Positions 43,477 through 52,957 are shown, numbered from the stretch's first letter. The stretch: 64,000 nucleotides of DNA from an uncultured Lachnospiraceae bacterium (GCA_947173495.1 CAMWFQ010000001.1:124001-188000), one strand, 5' to 3'. Numbers and translations are program-made. The notes: a model not told the origin generated them from the sequence alone.

Positions 43477-45018
43477 ATGCGCAAATTTTTTAATACCGAT
43501 GGATACTGCGACCCTGAACTGCATTATATGGTCAATTTATCCGGCCGCCTGCATGAAATAAAATCCATGGTGGATGCCGGGAAATATTTTACGGTCAGCA
43601 GAGCCAGACAATATGGAAAAACAACAATCCTTACCGCCCTTTCGGACTTTTTAAGAACAGATTATGAGGTAATCAGTCTGGATTTCCAGACCATAAGCTA
43701 TGCTGATTTTTCATCAGAACAAAATTTTGTTGCCGCCTTTTCCGGAGAACTTCTGGAATGCGCTGTTTGGCTTCCCGAAGAAATAAAGGAAAAACTGTTG
43801 AAATACTGTAATAGTACTTGCCGGGAGACGACACTGTCTGTTTTGTTCAGGACTCTGTCCGGACTTTGTAAAAAATCCGACAGGAAAATCGTCTTGATGA
43901 TCGATGAAATAGATACCGCTACAAATAGTCAGGTATTCATAGATTTCCTTGCCCAGCTTCGGGCATATTATCTGAAAAGAAGGAGAACGCCCGTCTTTTG
44001 GTCCGTTATTTTAGCGGGTGTTTATGACGTAAGAAATATAAAAAGAAAAATCCGTCCGGATGATGAACATAAGGAAAACAGCCCCTGGAATATCGCTTCG
44101 GATTTTCTTGTGGATATGAGCTTTTCAACAGAAGATATTGCCGGGATGCTATATGAATATGAGGCGGACCGTCGCACTAAAATGAATGTCCATCAGATGG
44201 CCGCGCTGCTGCATGACTACACTTCCGGCTATCCTTATCTGGTATCACGGCTCTGTATGTTTATGGACGAACGAATACCTTATAATGCATGGACAAAAGA
44301 GGGATTTTTGACCTCCGTAAAAATGTTGCTGGAAGACAATAATTCTCTGTTTCAGTCCCTGATGAATAAACTGACTGACTTTCCCGAGCTGAATCAGGTG
44401 ATAATACGCCTGCTTTTTCAAGGACAGAGCATTGCATATAATGCGGATGATACTGCCATTCAGAATGCGCGGATGTTCGGCTTTGTAAAGGTTCAAAATT
44501 CTGTGGTTCTGCTTGCAAACAGAATATTCGAAATGCGTTTATATAACAAATTTCTGCTGGATTTTAAAGAACAAAACAATGATATCTATATGAAAAGCTC
44601 CTGCCAGAAAAATCAGTTCATTATTAACAACCATTTAAATGTAAGGCTTGTTCTGGAAAAATTCATAGAAACTTTTGACTATTTATATGGGGACCAGGAC
44701 GAATCTTTTTTAGAAGATACCGGCAGAAAATACTTCCTGTTGTTTTTACGCCCTATCATAAACGGCACCGGAAACTGTTACGTAGAAGCGCAAACGAGAA
44801 ACCGGGAACGCATGGATTTGATTATCGACTACTGTGGAGAGCAAAGTATTATTGAAATGAAAATATGGCATGGAAATGCTTATAATGAACGGGGAGAAAA
44901 ACAGCTTTCCGACTATCTGGATTATTTTCATTTGAAAAAAGGCTATATGCTCAGCTTTAATTTCAATAAAAATAAGAAAATCGGCATAAAAGAGATTATA
45001 CTCGGGACAGGCTGCTGA
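43477..45018 (+). CDS. AAA-ATPase-like protein with C-terminal PD-(D/E)XK nuclease domain
   Basis: 513 residues from ATG 43477 (MRKFFNTDGYCDPELHYMV); GGAG is 9 nt upstream, and a longer frame has no site. N-terminal AAA-ATPase_like domain (PF09820 type): Walker A SRARQYGKTTILTAL, Walker B KIVLMIDEIDTATNSQ, sensor region FWSVILAGVYDVRN. C-terminal DUF1703 domain (PF08011 type) with IIDYCGEQSIIEMKIWHGNAY. The family is highly multiplied in anaerobes and its role is unknown. This is the only intact copy of three in 5 kb and is AT-richer than its surroundings. Confidence 0.88.
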   Translation: MRKFFNTDGYCDPELHYMVNLSGRLHEIKSMVDAGKYFTVSRARQYGKTTILTALSDFLRTDYEVISLDFQTISYADFSSEQNFVAAFSGELLECAVWLPEEIKEKLLKYCNSTCRETTLSVLFRTLSGLCKKSDRKIVLMIDEIDTATNSQVFIDFLAQLRAYYLKRRRTPVFWSVILAGVYDVRNIKRKIRPDDEHKENSPWNIASDFLVDMSFSTEDIAGMLYEYEADRRTKMNVHQMAALLHDYTSGYPYLVSRLCMFMDERIPYNAWTKEGFLTSVKMLLEDNNSLFQSLMNKLTDFPELNQVIIRLLFQGQSIAYNADDTAIQNARMFGFVKVQNSVVLLANRIFEMRLYNKFLLDFKEQNNDIYMKSSCQKNQFIINNHLNVRLVLEKFIETFDYLYGDQDESFLEDTGRKYFLLFLRPIINGTGNCYVEAQTRNRERMDLIIDYCGEQSIIEMKIWHGNAYNERGEKQLSDYLDYFHLKKGYMLSFNFNKNKKIGIKEIILGTGC

Positions 45019-45038
45019 TAGAAGCGGTGGTTTAACAG

Positions 45039-45075
45039 GCGGCGGCAAAGGCCTGAAACATTACCTTACCGCCGC
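45039..45075 (+). terminator. Possible terminator after the AAA-ATPase gene
   Basis: GCGGCGG (45039-45045) pairs with CCGCCGC (45069-45075), followed by TCTTTACTT. It lies 20 nt after the stop. The next gene is convergent. Confidence 0.45.
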
Positions 45076-45158
45076 TCTTTACTTAACAATAAGCTGGCTC
45101 GCGAAGCGTGACAGCGTTTGTTTTCCGTATATAGACGGGCATCTCCGCCCCTTCCGTC

Positions 45159-45989
45159 TTATCCCTGCCTTTTCATTTCCCGCATATATGCCATATCCCT
45201 GCGGGCAAAGGCCAGATCCAGCTCGTCCCGGATCACCGGCAGCTCTGTTCTGCCCTTTACCCATTCTCTAATGGGGGCAAGCTCCATAATGCCATCGCCC
45301 AGGGCGCAGGGCTGGCGATTCCCCTGCTCATCTATCCGGAAGTCCTTCAGATGAAGGGCCGCAATCCTCTCTCCTCCCAGCAGAAGGCACCGCCTCCAGT
45401 ATGCCTCCTGCCGAATCTCCTCCGGACGCTGAAGAAGATTTGCCGGATCAAAGATCAGCTGCAGGCTGTTGCTTCCGATCTCTTCCAGGACCTCAACGGC
45501 AGTTTCCATATCCTCCAGGGGGTGAAACGCCACAGGTTCAAGGCCGATCTTTACGCCCAGATGCTCAGCCTCCTCGGCGATCCGCTTCAGGCTATCCAAC
45601 ATATAAAGAAAACGGCGGTTCTTTTCCAGAGGCCCCAGATGTTCATAGGAGGTCTCGGTTCCCGTCATTTTGGCTCCCGCCTGCTTTGCAAAGCCAAGGG
45701 TCCTGTTAAAGACAGCGACCGCCTTCTTCCGCACCTCGCCATCCGGGTGAGAGAGATCCATATAGCAGCTGAGCACGCCGATCTCCACCTGCTGCTTTTC
45801 GAATTCTTCGCGGATCTCCTCCACCAGCTCCGGCGTAATCTCCTCAAATCCGTTCACTCCCGTGATGGCTCTGGGGATGGCCAGCTGAACGGTGTCATAC
45901 CCCTCCTCATGCAAAAGATGCGCATATTCCGCCACACTGTGGCGTCCGTAATCATGTCCTCTGACTCCGATTTTCATATAAATAACCAT
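45159..45989 (-). CDS. Sugar phosphate isomerase/epimerase-like TIM barrel (AP_endonuc_2)
   Basis: 276 residues. ATG 45989 was taken; MKIGVRGHDYG at 45977 is an equally good fold start. Xylose-isomerase-like barrel with expected metal ligands in KIGLEPVAFH, LQLIFDPANLL, IAALHLKDFR and VIRDELDLAF. It probably interconverts keto and aldo sugars or their 3-epimers in the cytoplasm. It is the last gene of the pectin locus, 151 nt after the GH106-like gene, so a role in rhamnose or uronate metabolism is likely. The substrate cannot be named. Confidence 0.8.
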   Translation of the reverse strand: MVIYMKIGVRGHDYGRHSVAEYAHLLHEEGYDTVQLAIPRAITGVNGFEEITPELVEEIREEFEKQQVEIGVLSCYMDLSHPDGEVRKKAVAVFNRTLGFAKQAGAKMTGTETSYEHLGPLEKNRRFLYMLDSLKRIAEEAEHLGVKIGLEPVAFHPLEDMETAVEVLEEIGSNSLQLIFDPANLLQRPEEIRQEAYWRRCLLLGGERIAALHLKDFRIDEQGNRQPCALGDGIMELAPIREWVKGRTELPVIRDELDLAFARRDMAYMREMKRQG

Positions 45990-46064
45990 GCCTTTCTCTC
46001 AACCTGCAAACTTTGGGCCGCAGGTACAATATTTGCAAAACGAACAAGTTCGTTTGTGAAAAAT

Positions 46065-46154
46065 TTATTTTTCGCAGTAAACTTCCATCATGTTCAGCCT
46101 GCCGCTTTCGCGGGCCGCATGGCCATCCATGCTATGAAAGTCAGAGACTTTCAT
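46065..46154 (-). CDS. Possible 29-codon small ORF overlapping the GH106-like gene end
   Basis: ATG 46154 with AAGGA 6 nt upstream; reads MKVSDFHSMDGHAARESG and stops at 46065. Its start overlaps the preceding stop, as in coupled genes. However, a perfect 11-bp hairpin (CTATGAAAGTC/GACTTTCATAG, 46132-46156) covers the start, so the region may be an intercistronic structure instead. No homology is recognised. Confidence 0.25.
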   Translation of the reverse strand: MKVSDFHSMDGHAARESGRLNMMEVYCEK

Positions 46155-48516
46155 AGTGATTCCTTCCCAGGCCGAAGAAAAGCCCGGCATTATCATATTG
46201 ATTCGCTGCATTTCCGGTAAATGCCAGAAGGATTTCATTCTCTCCTTCCCGCAAATGAGGCCCGACTTCAAATCTGTGGGGACTATAAAAGCTCACCCCC
46301 GCAAAGGCCCCGTTGCACCAGCATTCCGCCATCTCCTCCCCGGTGACCTCAAAGGATTCATCCCCGGTGAGAGCTTCTGCGTGAAAGCCGTAAACATACT
46401 CCGCCCGGTTTTCCTCTCTGCTCTTTAAAGTAAAGCGGTCATTCCAGTTTTCAGCCTGTGCTCTGTTCCCTGCCGGATCAGCCGTGGCCGATATGGGCAT
46501 TTCACTGGCATCGCTCCCTTCTCCTGCTTCTCTTTTCCGCTCCCTTTCTTCCGGACCATTGCTCTCTGCATGTGCTTCCGGCCCGATACACTTTGCATAT
46601 GCTTCCCGGCCATGGTTGATCAGCAACAGCATCTCGCAGGGACGCAGCTCCAGAGAAAGCTCCGCCCCATCCGCTTTCTGCTCTTCCTGCGCCGGACAAA
46701 CCGCCGCCTTCCACAGATCCACGCACAAAATGTCCTCTCCGCCGGGAATCAGAATCTGCGTGCGTATGGTTTCTTTCCCTTCATTGGAAAGGAGATAGAG
46801 CTCTGTTCCTTCTTTATATAAATGGGCGACGCGCAGATCCGGACTAAATGAACGGGTTCTGATGGCCCTGCGCTCTTCTGTTATAAACGCCTGTGCCTCA
46901 TGAACGATCTTTACCGTCGAAGTTGCTTTCGCCGGAGAGCTTTTCTCTGTCGGCGCTTTCTCAGCATTTCCGCCGCCCCTTTCTACAGCTCCGCCATTTT
47001 CTGTAGCCGCACAGCACTCCTTTCCTTCCCGGATCCGGTTATCATATTCTCCGCCCAGCAGGTTCAGCACTGCTTCATACCTGTAATCACGGATGCACAG
47101 CATACCGTTTTCCGTCCGGCACTCTCTCAGCAGCGCGGCGGGCAGATAATTGAACTCGATCTGATGCTCATACAAAGCTGCGATCTCCCGGAAGGGAATG
47201 CGGTTGTTGTCACACAGGACAGCCACTTTGGCTCCGTTTACCGAGTCCGTCATCAGGAAGGAGAGCCGCTTCATATAATCGGAAAAATACCGGTAATGCC
47301 GCCACCAGATATTATTGGGCCCCACATCCGGCGGCCGCTCCTGCTTTCGTTTTCCATCCACACTGTAATAAAAGGCATGAGGAATAAATAGGTTCACTCC
47401 CCGGATTCCCATCCAGTTCAGATACCACTTCATATCCTTTCCCGTAAAATACCAGGGAATCTTTTCCCGGCAGCAGACTCCGAAGCACTCGTTGGAATTT
47501 CGCCTTCTGCCCAGGTGTCTTGCAATATCCGCCGCCAGCTTTGCCTGGACGCTGTCCGCTTCCAAGAGCCCTCCCGTCTCGGGAGATACCCTCCGCATGA
47601 TCAGATCCTGCCCCGGCACATGAAAGTACAGCTCCTCCTCCACATCATCACTTTCCGCCGGATGTCCCATAAGCCATATGCCGTGCTCTTCGCACCAGCG
47701 GCTTAAAGCGCCGTAAAAGATCTCTCTCAGATGCTTTTTGATCAGACGGTGATAAATGGCTGTGGTGGCGTTTTCCTCGCCGGTAAACAAGCCCTCCAGC
47801 TCCTTCAGGCATCCGCCCTCATCGATGATCTCCTTTTCCATCCCATCCGCCCACTCCCGAAAGGCTTCCGCATTTCTCCCCAGGGCGCAGGGCTCATCGG
47901 TGAAAAAGCCGATAACTGTATTTCCAAAGTAATCCTTCAGCTCCTCATAATAACGGTCATGGGTCAGATGGATGAACAGCGCTACTGCCTTCGGATTCAG
48001 AATATCCGCCGCAGCGGGCGCTCCCTTTTCTCCATCGTCCTCCCCGAAATGAATGCCCCGTATAGTTCCCTCAGTGGCTCTTCTCACCAGATACCGCCCT
48101 CCGGAGAGGCGCGCTATCACCGGATCCGGACCGGGCTCCCGGGTGATGGTGATTCCTTTTGCTCTATAGGAAGGATCCGCTGCCGCCACCATTCCGTGGG
48201 CGGATCCTGAAGGGTACATTCCTTCGTCGTAGAGCACGATCTTCATGTCCAGCCGGGAAGCTTTTTCCACCACGAACCGAACCATTTCAAAGTAAGCGTC
48301 GGACAGATAGGGCATATCCTCCGGGATTCCGATCCGCGGATGCAGCACCAGAGCATTGACTCCCTTTTCCACATAGTCTTCCAGCTGCGCGCTGATTCGC
48401 TCCCTGTCAAAGGTGTCGTTAAAAAACCAGAAGGGAACCGGTGTAAACTCCCTTGGTGGATTCCGAAGCTGGCCAAGCAGGTCCTTTATGGGAGTAACCT
48501 TCCATACTGTGCTCAT
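46141..48516 (-). CDS. GH106-like glycoside hydrolase (alpha-L-rhamnosidase related)
   Basis: 791 residues without signal peptide. The N-terminal catalytic barrel carries PVPFWFFNDTFDRERISAQL, GVNALVLHPRIGIP, KIVLYDEGMYPSGSAHG and GFFTDEPCAL, a pattern I know from GH106 and related rhamnogalacturonan-active enzymes. The central region has NWMGIRGVNLFIPHAFYYS. The C-terminal ~130 residues form a beta-sandwich-like domain. A linker near 500-530 and again near 650-690 is rich in Glu/Ala and looks expanded. It should release terminal rhamnose from imported oligosaccharides. Family assignment is by pattern, not by search. Confidence 0.65.
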   Translation of the reverse strand: MSTVWKVTPIKDLLGQLRNPPREFTPVPFWFFNDTFDRERISAQLEDYVEKGVNALVLHPRIGIPEDMPYLSDAYFEMVRFVVEKASRLDMKIVLYDEGMYPSGSAHGMVAAADPSYRAKGITITREPGPDPVIARLSGGRYLVRRATEGTIRGIHFGEDDGEKGAPAAADILNPKAVALFIHLTHDRYYEELKDYFGNTVIGFFTDEPCALGRNAEAFREWADGMEKEIIDEGGCLKELEGLFTGEENATTAIYHRLIKKHLREIFYGALSRWCEEHGIWLMGHPAESDDVEEELYFHVPGQDLIMRRVSPETGGLLEADSVQAKLAADIARHLGRRRNSNECFGVCCREKIPWYFTGKDMKWYLNWMGIRGVNLFIPHAFYYSVDGKRKQERPPDVGPNNIWWRHYRYFSDYMKRLSFLMTDSVNGAKVAVLCDNNRIPFREIAALYEHQIEFNYLPAALLRECRTENGMLCIRDYRYEAVLNLLGGEYDNRIREGKECCAATENGGAVERGGGNAEKAPTEKSSPAKATSTVKIVHEAQAFITEERRAIRTRSFSPDLRVAHLYKEGTELYLLSNEGKETIRTQILIPGGEDILCVDLWKAAVCPAQEEQKADGAELSLELRPCEMLLLINHGREAYAKCIGPEAHAESNGPEERERKREAGEGSDASEMPISATADPAGNRAQAENWNDRFTLKSREENRAEYVYGFHAEALTGDESFEVTGEEMAECWCNGAFAGVSFYSPHRFEVGPHLREGENEILLAFTGNAANQYDNAGLFFGLGRNHYESL

Positions 48517-48556
48517 TTACCTTTTCACCGCCTTTCTTGTACGTCTCTTTCCTCAC

Positions 48557-48591
48557 GGAAACGGCATAAATTTTTACATTATGCCGTTTCC
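48557..48591. repeat. Perfect 13-bp hairpin between the esterase and GH106-like genes
   Basis: GGAAACGGCATAA (48557-48569) and TTATGCCGTTTCC (48579-48591) with a 9-nt loop. There is no T run on the minus strand, so it is more likely an intercistronic stability or processing element than a terminator. Confidence 0.55.
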
Positions 48592-48638
48592 CGCACCGAT
48601 TTTTTCCGCGTGCAGACGCTGTGCATTTCCCGAAGGAT

Positions 48639-50441
48639 TTACACTGCCAGCGCCCGTATCATATCCGCAGCCTCGCCTCTTTTCACCCTGCGTGCAGGCT
48701 CCTCCTTTTCGGAAAGGATGCCCAGCGCCAGGCCCTCCAGAACCGCTTTTTGAGCCCACTTTTCTGTCTGCTCCACCAGGGCCGCATTCTGCGCATTTTT
48801 CTGTGCCGGCTCCACCTTTTTTCTCCCCCGAAAGCCGTTCATGGCCATGGTCAGAAGCTCTTCCAGCAGGAGCTCACTGTCGGGGTGATAACACCCGTCC
48901 TCCGTCATTTCCCTGGGGATGATGCCGTTCTGCCAGGCACATTCCACCGCCCCCGCATACCACTCGTGACCGATCACGTCCCGGTACATATCGTTATAGA
49001 CATTGGTTGGGAAGAACTTCAGCGCCTGGATCAGCATGGGCAGTACCTCCGCCCTGGTGATCAGATCATCCGGCCTCTCGATCTGGGTCAGAAGCTCTCC
49101 CTCATCCAGCGGATTCTTTTTATTCTTCATCCGCTCCGGACATACCGGCAGCACCAGGCATCCTTCCGGCTGCCAGCACTCCTCCGGCTTCTCCTTCTCA
49201 TCCGGCGCAAACAGCTCCGGACAGATTTCTCCAAGTCCCGCGGCGATCACCCTTGCCGCCCGGAATGCCCCAAAGTCATTGCTGTGGGTATAATCTGCAG
49301 GATAGAACCAGGCCTTGGCCTGCTCCAGTCCCTTTTCCAGGATAAACGCCATACTCTCTTTATGCAGATCGATCACAGGAACCTGAAGCGCTTCTCCGGT
49401 TGCAAGCACCGTATCCGCATATTTTTCCAGGAAATCATTATAGCTGTCGTCATCCCCCTTCCAGCTGTTGCGGGCAATGGGGGTGATCAATACCGGGAAG
49501 GCGCCTTTCGCCCGGATCTCTTCTATATAGCGGATCAGATTATCCCGGTATCCGCCCTCCGCCAGCAAATGGGGAAGCTTCTGGTCATTGTGGGCAAACT
49601 GAATCAGCACATAGTCGCCGGCCTTTAAGTTTTCCTCCACGATCCTGTAATGTCCCTCCTGCCGGAAGCTCTCCGTGGTGAGCCCCGAATGGGCATGATT
49701 GCTCACGGAAACGCAGCCGGGCAAAAAGAAGGACAGCATCTGTCCCCAGCCGCTGTAGCTGGTTCCGGGAGCATAGGGGTATTCCGCACTCTGATCCGTC
49801 ACCGTAGAGTCCCCTGCGATATACACCACCGGACACTGCACCGCTTCTGCCTCCAGCGAAGAAAGCCAGACATCGCCCACCAGCGCAATATCCACCGAGG
49901 TATCCTCATAAGCCTGTGTCTTTCCCCGGGGGACGATGGCGCACACATGGATCAATGTCCGGATATAGCGCCGCTCGCCGGCAAAGAGTGTTCCCTTCCA
50001 CACCAGATGCCTTCTGCCTGCAAACAAAATTACGGGTACCGGCTCAGTTCCCGGATTACAGATCTCCACGGAAAGGCAAAAGCTTCCCGCCTCCCTCATA
50101 TCCGCCTTAAACTGCAGGGGAATCTTTCTTCCTGACGCTCTCCACTCCGGCTCCGCCGGTGCAGGGAAAAGAGCGCAGCCCTCTTTTCCCTCCTGAATAA
50201 AGGTAAGCTCTTCATCCTGATACCACCAGATGGGCTCAAAGCCGGAGTTTAATTCCGGTAGCTGAAGAAACTCCTGCTCCCTTCTGGCCCTCTCATCCAC
50301 AAAGCCGAAGCTCCCTTCTCCGGCATAGCGGGCCTCTGCGCCCACTCTCACGGCGCTCTCTGTGCCTGCTCTCACAGCGCCTTCTGCTCCCGCTTTATTC
50401 TCCGGCTGATAGCTGCCAAACACAAATTTTATTTTTTTCAT
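48639..50441 (-). CDS. Rhamnogalacturonan acetylesterase-like (CE12, SGNH) with SLH-like C-terminus
   Basis: 600 residues. No signal peptide. After about 190 residues of beta-rich N-terminus the SGNH core begins: VYIAGDSTVTDQ (nucleophile Ser), a Gly block SGWGQMLSFF, YVLIQFAHNDQKLP (Asn block) and PADYTHSNDFGA (Asp-x-x-His). It should remove acetyl groups from rhamnogalacturonan fragments. Residues about 425-600 look like S-layer homology repeats (ITRAEVLPMLIQAL; DVIGHEWYAGAVECAWQNGI; RVKRGEAADMIRAL), odd for a protein without an export signal. The start overlaps the GH105 stop by 1 nt. The N-terminus has AG/VRAGTE repeats. Confidence 0.8.
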   Translation of the reverse strand: MKKIKFVFGSYQPENKAGAEGAVRAGTESAVRVGAEARYAGEGSFGFVDERARREQEFLQLPELNSGFEPIWWYQDEELTFIQEGKEGCALFPAPAEPEWRASGRKIPLQFKADMREAGSFCLSVEICNPGTEPVPVILFAGRRHLVWKGTLFAGERRYIRTLIHVCAIVPRGKTQAYEDTSVDIALVGDVWLSSLEAEAVQCPVVYIAGDSTVTDQSAEYPYAPGTSYSGWGQMLSFFLPGCVSVSNHAHSGLTTESFRQEGHYRIVEENLKAGDYVLIQFAHNDQKLPHLLAEGGYRDNLIRYIEEIRAKGAFPVLITPIARNSWKGDDDSYNDFLEKYADTVLATGEALQVPVIDLHKESMAFILEKGLEQAKAWFYPADYTHSNDFGAFRAARVIAAGLGEICPELFAPDEKEKPEECWQPEGCLVLPVCPERMKNKKNPLDEGELLTQIERPDDLITRAEVLPMLIQALKFFPTNVYNDMYRDVIGHEWYAGAVECAWQNGIIPREMTEDGCYHPDSELLLEELLTMAMNGFRGRKKVEPAQKNAQNAALVEQTEKWAQKAVLEGLALGILSEKEEPARRVKRGEAADMIRALAV

Positions 50442-51493
50442 TACAGCGCTCCATCCTTGTCTTCATCTCCCGCTTCCAGGATGCCGGAGAAAAATGCCAG
50501 GGCAAGTCCCTGTCCCCATCCCTGGATCCAGCGTTTGGAGATATCGCAGTAGCCTTCTCTGTCCTTCATCACTGCGGTTCCGCCCGACACATTCATTACC
50601 TTGCCGTCGGCGCCCACATTCTCAAGAAGTCCTTTGATGGTCTTATTGATATATTTGGAATGCAGGGGATTTCCCTTTTCCACCATGGCTGCCCCGATCC
50701 CTGCCGAAGCGGAGATTTCCTCATAGGAGCCCTCATCGTCCAGGATGGTCCTCCAGAGGCCGTTTTCTGTCTGGAGAAGCTTAAGGGCCGCCAGCTGCTC
50801 GTTTAAGGAGCCGGTGATCTCCAGGAATTTGGGATACAGATAAGCCTCCGGCAGAGTGCTTCCCACCCGGGACATGGTGTAGGCCGCCCAGGCATTGGCT
50901 CTGCCCCAGTGAAAGCCCGACATATGATCCCCTGTAATATTGTTGTAGCCGTGATAATAAAGGCCGTTTTCTTCATTCTGCAGATAGTGGATATGCCAGT
51001 AGTACTGGTTCAGGGCATCCTCGATGATCTCCTTGTCCCCAAGCTTTACGCCTACCCTGAGCAGAAAATAGGCCGCCATAAACAGGGTATCCGCCCAGGC
51101 CTGCTCCGGGAAGTCATTGTTAGCGGAAACCGTATGCTGGAGCACATGATCGCCGAAGCGAAGGGCCTGGGTGCGCAGATAGTTTACCTTGCTCATGGCC
51201 ACATCCCAGTACTTCTGATCCCCGGTCTCCTCATAAAGGGTGATCATGCTGTGACCCATGGCACAGGTGTTGACGGTCCAGTTCCTGGGAAGTCCCAGCT
51301 CCATGTATTCGTCCACTCTCTCCCTCAGCATATCCAGATATTCTTTCTTTCCGGTGGCCTTATATGCCCGGCAGATTCCGTAATAGGCCACACCGCAGGG
51401 CCAGTCCCAGGTCATATCCATGTTCATGGTCTTCTTCACAATACGGTCAATGGCATCCTCAATCACATTTTTGTCAAATTCAAGCTTTAACAT
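50441..51493 (-). CDS. GH105 unsaturated rhamnogalacturonyl hydrolase (YteR/YesR type)
   Basis: 350 residues. An (alpha/alpha)6 barrel protein that removes the unsaturated galacturonate left by lyases on rhamnogalacturonan. Seen: MTWDWPCGVAYYGICRAY, EQAWADTLFMAAYFLLR with the catalytic Asp, and SGFHWGRANAWAAYTM. No signal peptide, as is usual for the cytoplasmic members. The stop shares a base with the start of the esterase gene and the gene begins 1 nt after the GH28 stop, so the three form one tight operon. Confidence 0.92.
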   Translation of the reverse strand: MLKLEFDKNVIEDAIDRIVKKTMNMDMTWDWPCGVAYYGICRAYKATGKKEYLDMLRERVDEYMELGLPRNWTVNTCAMGHSMITLYEETGDQKYWDVAMSKVNYLRTQALRFGDHVLQHTVSANNDFPEQAWADTLFMAAYFLLRVGVKLGDKEIIEDALNQYYWHIHYLQNEENGLYYHGYNNITGDHMSGFHWGRANAWAAYTMSRVGSTLPEAYLYPKFLEITGSLNEQLAALKLLQTENGLWRTILDDEGSYEEISASAGIGAAMVEKGNPLHSKYINKTIKGLLENVGADGKVMNVSGGTAVMKDREGYCDISKRWIQGWGQGLALAFFSGILEAGDEDKDGAL

Positions 51494-51494
51494 T

Positions 51495-52838
51495 TTATTT
51501 ACTCTCCCTTCTGATTTCTGCTGCAGCGTTTTCCAAAATCTCCTTCTCGCCGATCACATCCGACAGGCTTTCCTCTATCCTAAAAGACCCGGAAACCTTC
51601 AGCCCCATTACGGATCTGGCATAAAGCCACGGGATCTCATGCTCATACACATCCCTGGGGGAGGGCTGTTCATCGAATACGCCCGGCCTGTGGATACTCT
51701 GTTTCCTCCAGGTGATGTCACAGTCTTTGATACAGATATCCTCTATCTGCGCCTCCTCCTCGCCTCCCAGGAAGATACAGGATTCCGCAAGGAGTCTTAC
51801 CTGTTCAAAGGTAATTCTCCTGATCTTTCCGATCTTTTTCCTCTCCTTTCGTACCTCCTCATTCCGGTAGGTGGATGAGAGGAAGAAGGGTTCTCCCTTT
51901 CCCCACCAGCGGGGAACGCCTCTGCCCCCTGGCGCGTCCGCATAGCGTTTGACAGATCCGGTTACATGATGGATCAGGATATCCTCTATGGTACCCCCGT
52001 CCCGCACCCAGATGCCCACGGCCCGTGAGCATTCCCTTACCACACAATTGGAAAAAATTACGTTCCGGATGTCCCCATAGGTTTCCGTCCCCATTTTAAG
52101 CGCCGAATCACGGGAATGCAGGATACAGTCGGAGATCACGACATTTTCGCAGTTCCCGTATTTTTCCCATATGGGCTTTGTGGCCTTCAGAACAATGGCG
52201 TCATCGCCGCTCTCCACGATGCATCCCCGGATGACCACATTCTGGCAGGCATCCGGATCGATGCCGTCGTTGTTGGGTCCTCTGTCGTTGTTGAAAATGC
52301 GGATGCCATCCACCAGCACATTTCTGCATCCCGCCATATGCAGGGTCCAGAAGGAGGCGTCATAGAAGGTGATGCCCTTCACGGTCAGGCCATCCACATC
52401 CTCCAGATAGGTGGTACGGGGGCGGAAGTCCTTTACGCTTAAGGGACATTCATGAAAATCTCCGTCCAGCCCCGCGTCAAAATAGACATCCCGCCCTCTT
52501 CCGTCAATTCTTCCCTCACCGCTTATAGTAAGATTCTTTTCATGGCAGGCATAGAGAAAGCATCCGTTTTGGATCCCGTCCATGGTGTTTTTCTTATCGG
52601 ACTTTTCTGAAAAGTCAATGATATCCGCCGGATCCAGGCTCACTGTAAGGGTGCTTCCTGCCTCCAGATACAGCTCCATATCAGACTTAAGACGAATGGT
52701 TCCTGATAGAAAATTTCCTGCCGGGATCACAACTCTCCCGCCGGTTCCCGCGCAGGCATCCACGGCTGCCTGAATCATCTTCTGATTGTTGACGGCGCCG
52801 CCTTCCACCGCGCCATAGTCTAAAATATTATAGATCAT
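51495..52838 (-). CDS. GH28 polygalacturonase-type glycoside hydrolase
   Basis: 447 residues without signal peptide. Right-handed beta-helix pectinase: N-terminal GAVEGGAVNNQKMIQAAVDA and GGRVVIPAGNFLSGTIRLKS, catalytic aspartates in NNDGIDPDACQNV and VESGDDAIVLKA, and a GTETYGDIRN segment in place of the GHG loop. It should cut galacturonan or exo-release galacturonate from imported oligomers. It follows the importer genes after a terminator at 52876-52912, so expression is probably lower than that of the binding protein. Confidence 0.9.
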   Translation of the reverse strand: MIYNILDYGAVEGGAVNNQKMIQAAVDACAGTGGRVVIPAGNFLSGTIRLKSDMELYLEAGSTLTVSLDPADIIDFSEKSDKKNTMDGIQNGCFLYACHEKNLTISGEGRIDGRGRDVYFDAGLDGDFHECPLSVKDFRPRTTYLEDVDGLTVKGITFYDASFWTLHMAGCRNVLVDGIRIFNNDRGPNNDGIDPDACQNVVIRGCIVESGDDAIVLKATKPIWEKYGNCENVVISDCILHSRDSALKMGTETYGDIRNVIFSNCVVRECSRAVGIWVRDGGTIEDILIHHVTGSVKRYADAPGGRGVPRWWGKGEPFFLSSTYRNEEVRKERKKIGKIRRITFEQVRLLAESCIFLGGEEEAQIEDICIKDCDITWRKQSIHRPGVFDEQPSPRDVYEHEIPWLYARSVMGLKVSGSFRIEESLSDVIGEKEILENAAAEIRRESK

Positions 52839-52875
52839 AGATCTGCCCTTCCCTAATCAAGTACTACTTAAAAAA

Positions 52876-52912
52876 CTGCCGCAGAAATGCATGTATAACA
52901 TCTCTGCGGCAG
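52876..52912 (-). terminator. Strong terminator between the binding-protein gene and GH28
   Basis: A 10-bp perfect stem (CTGCCGCAGA / TCTGCGGCAG) with a 17-nt loop, followed on the minus strand by TTTTTTAAG. It lies 45 nt past the binding-protein stop inside an otherwise co-oriented series. Partial read-through would give more transporter than enzyme. Confidence 0.85.
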
Positions 52913-52957
52913 TCATCACTCAGTCACAGCTGTGTCCGTATCAATTACAATATCTGA

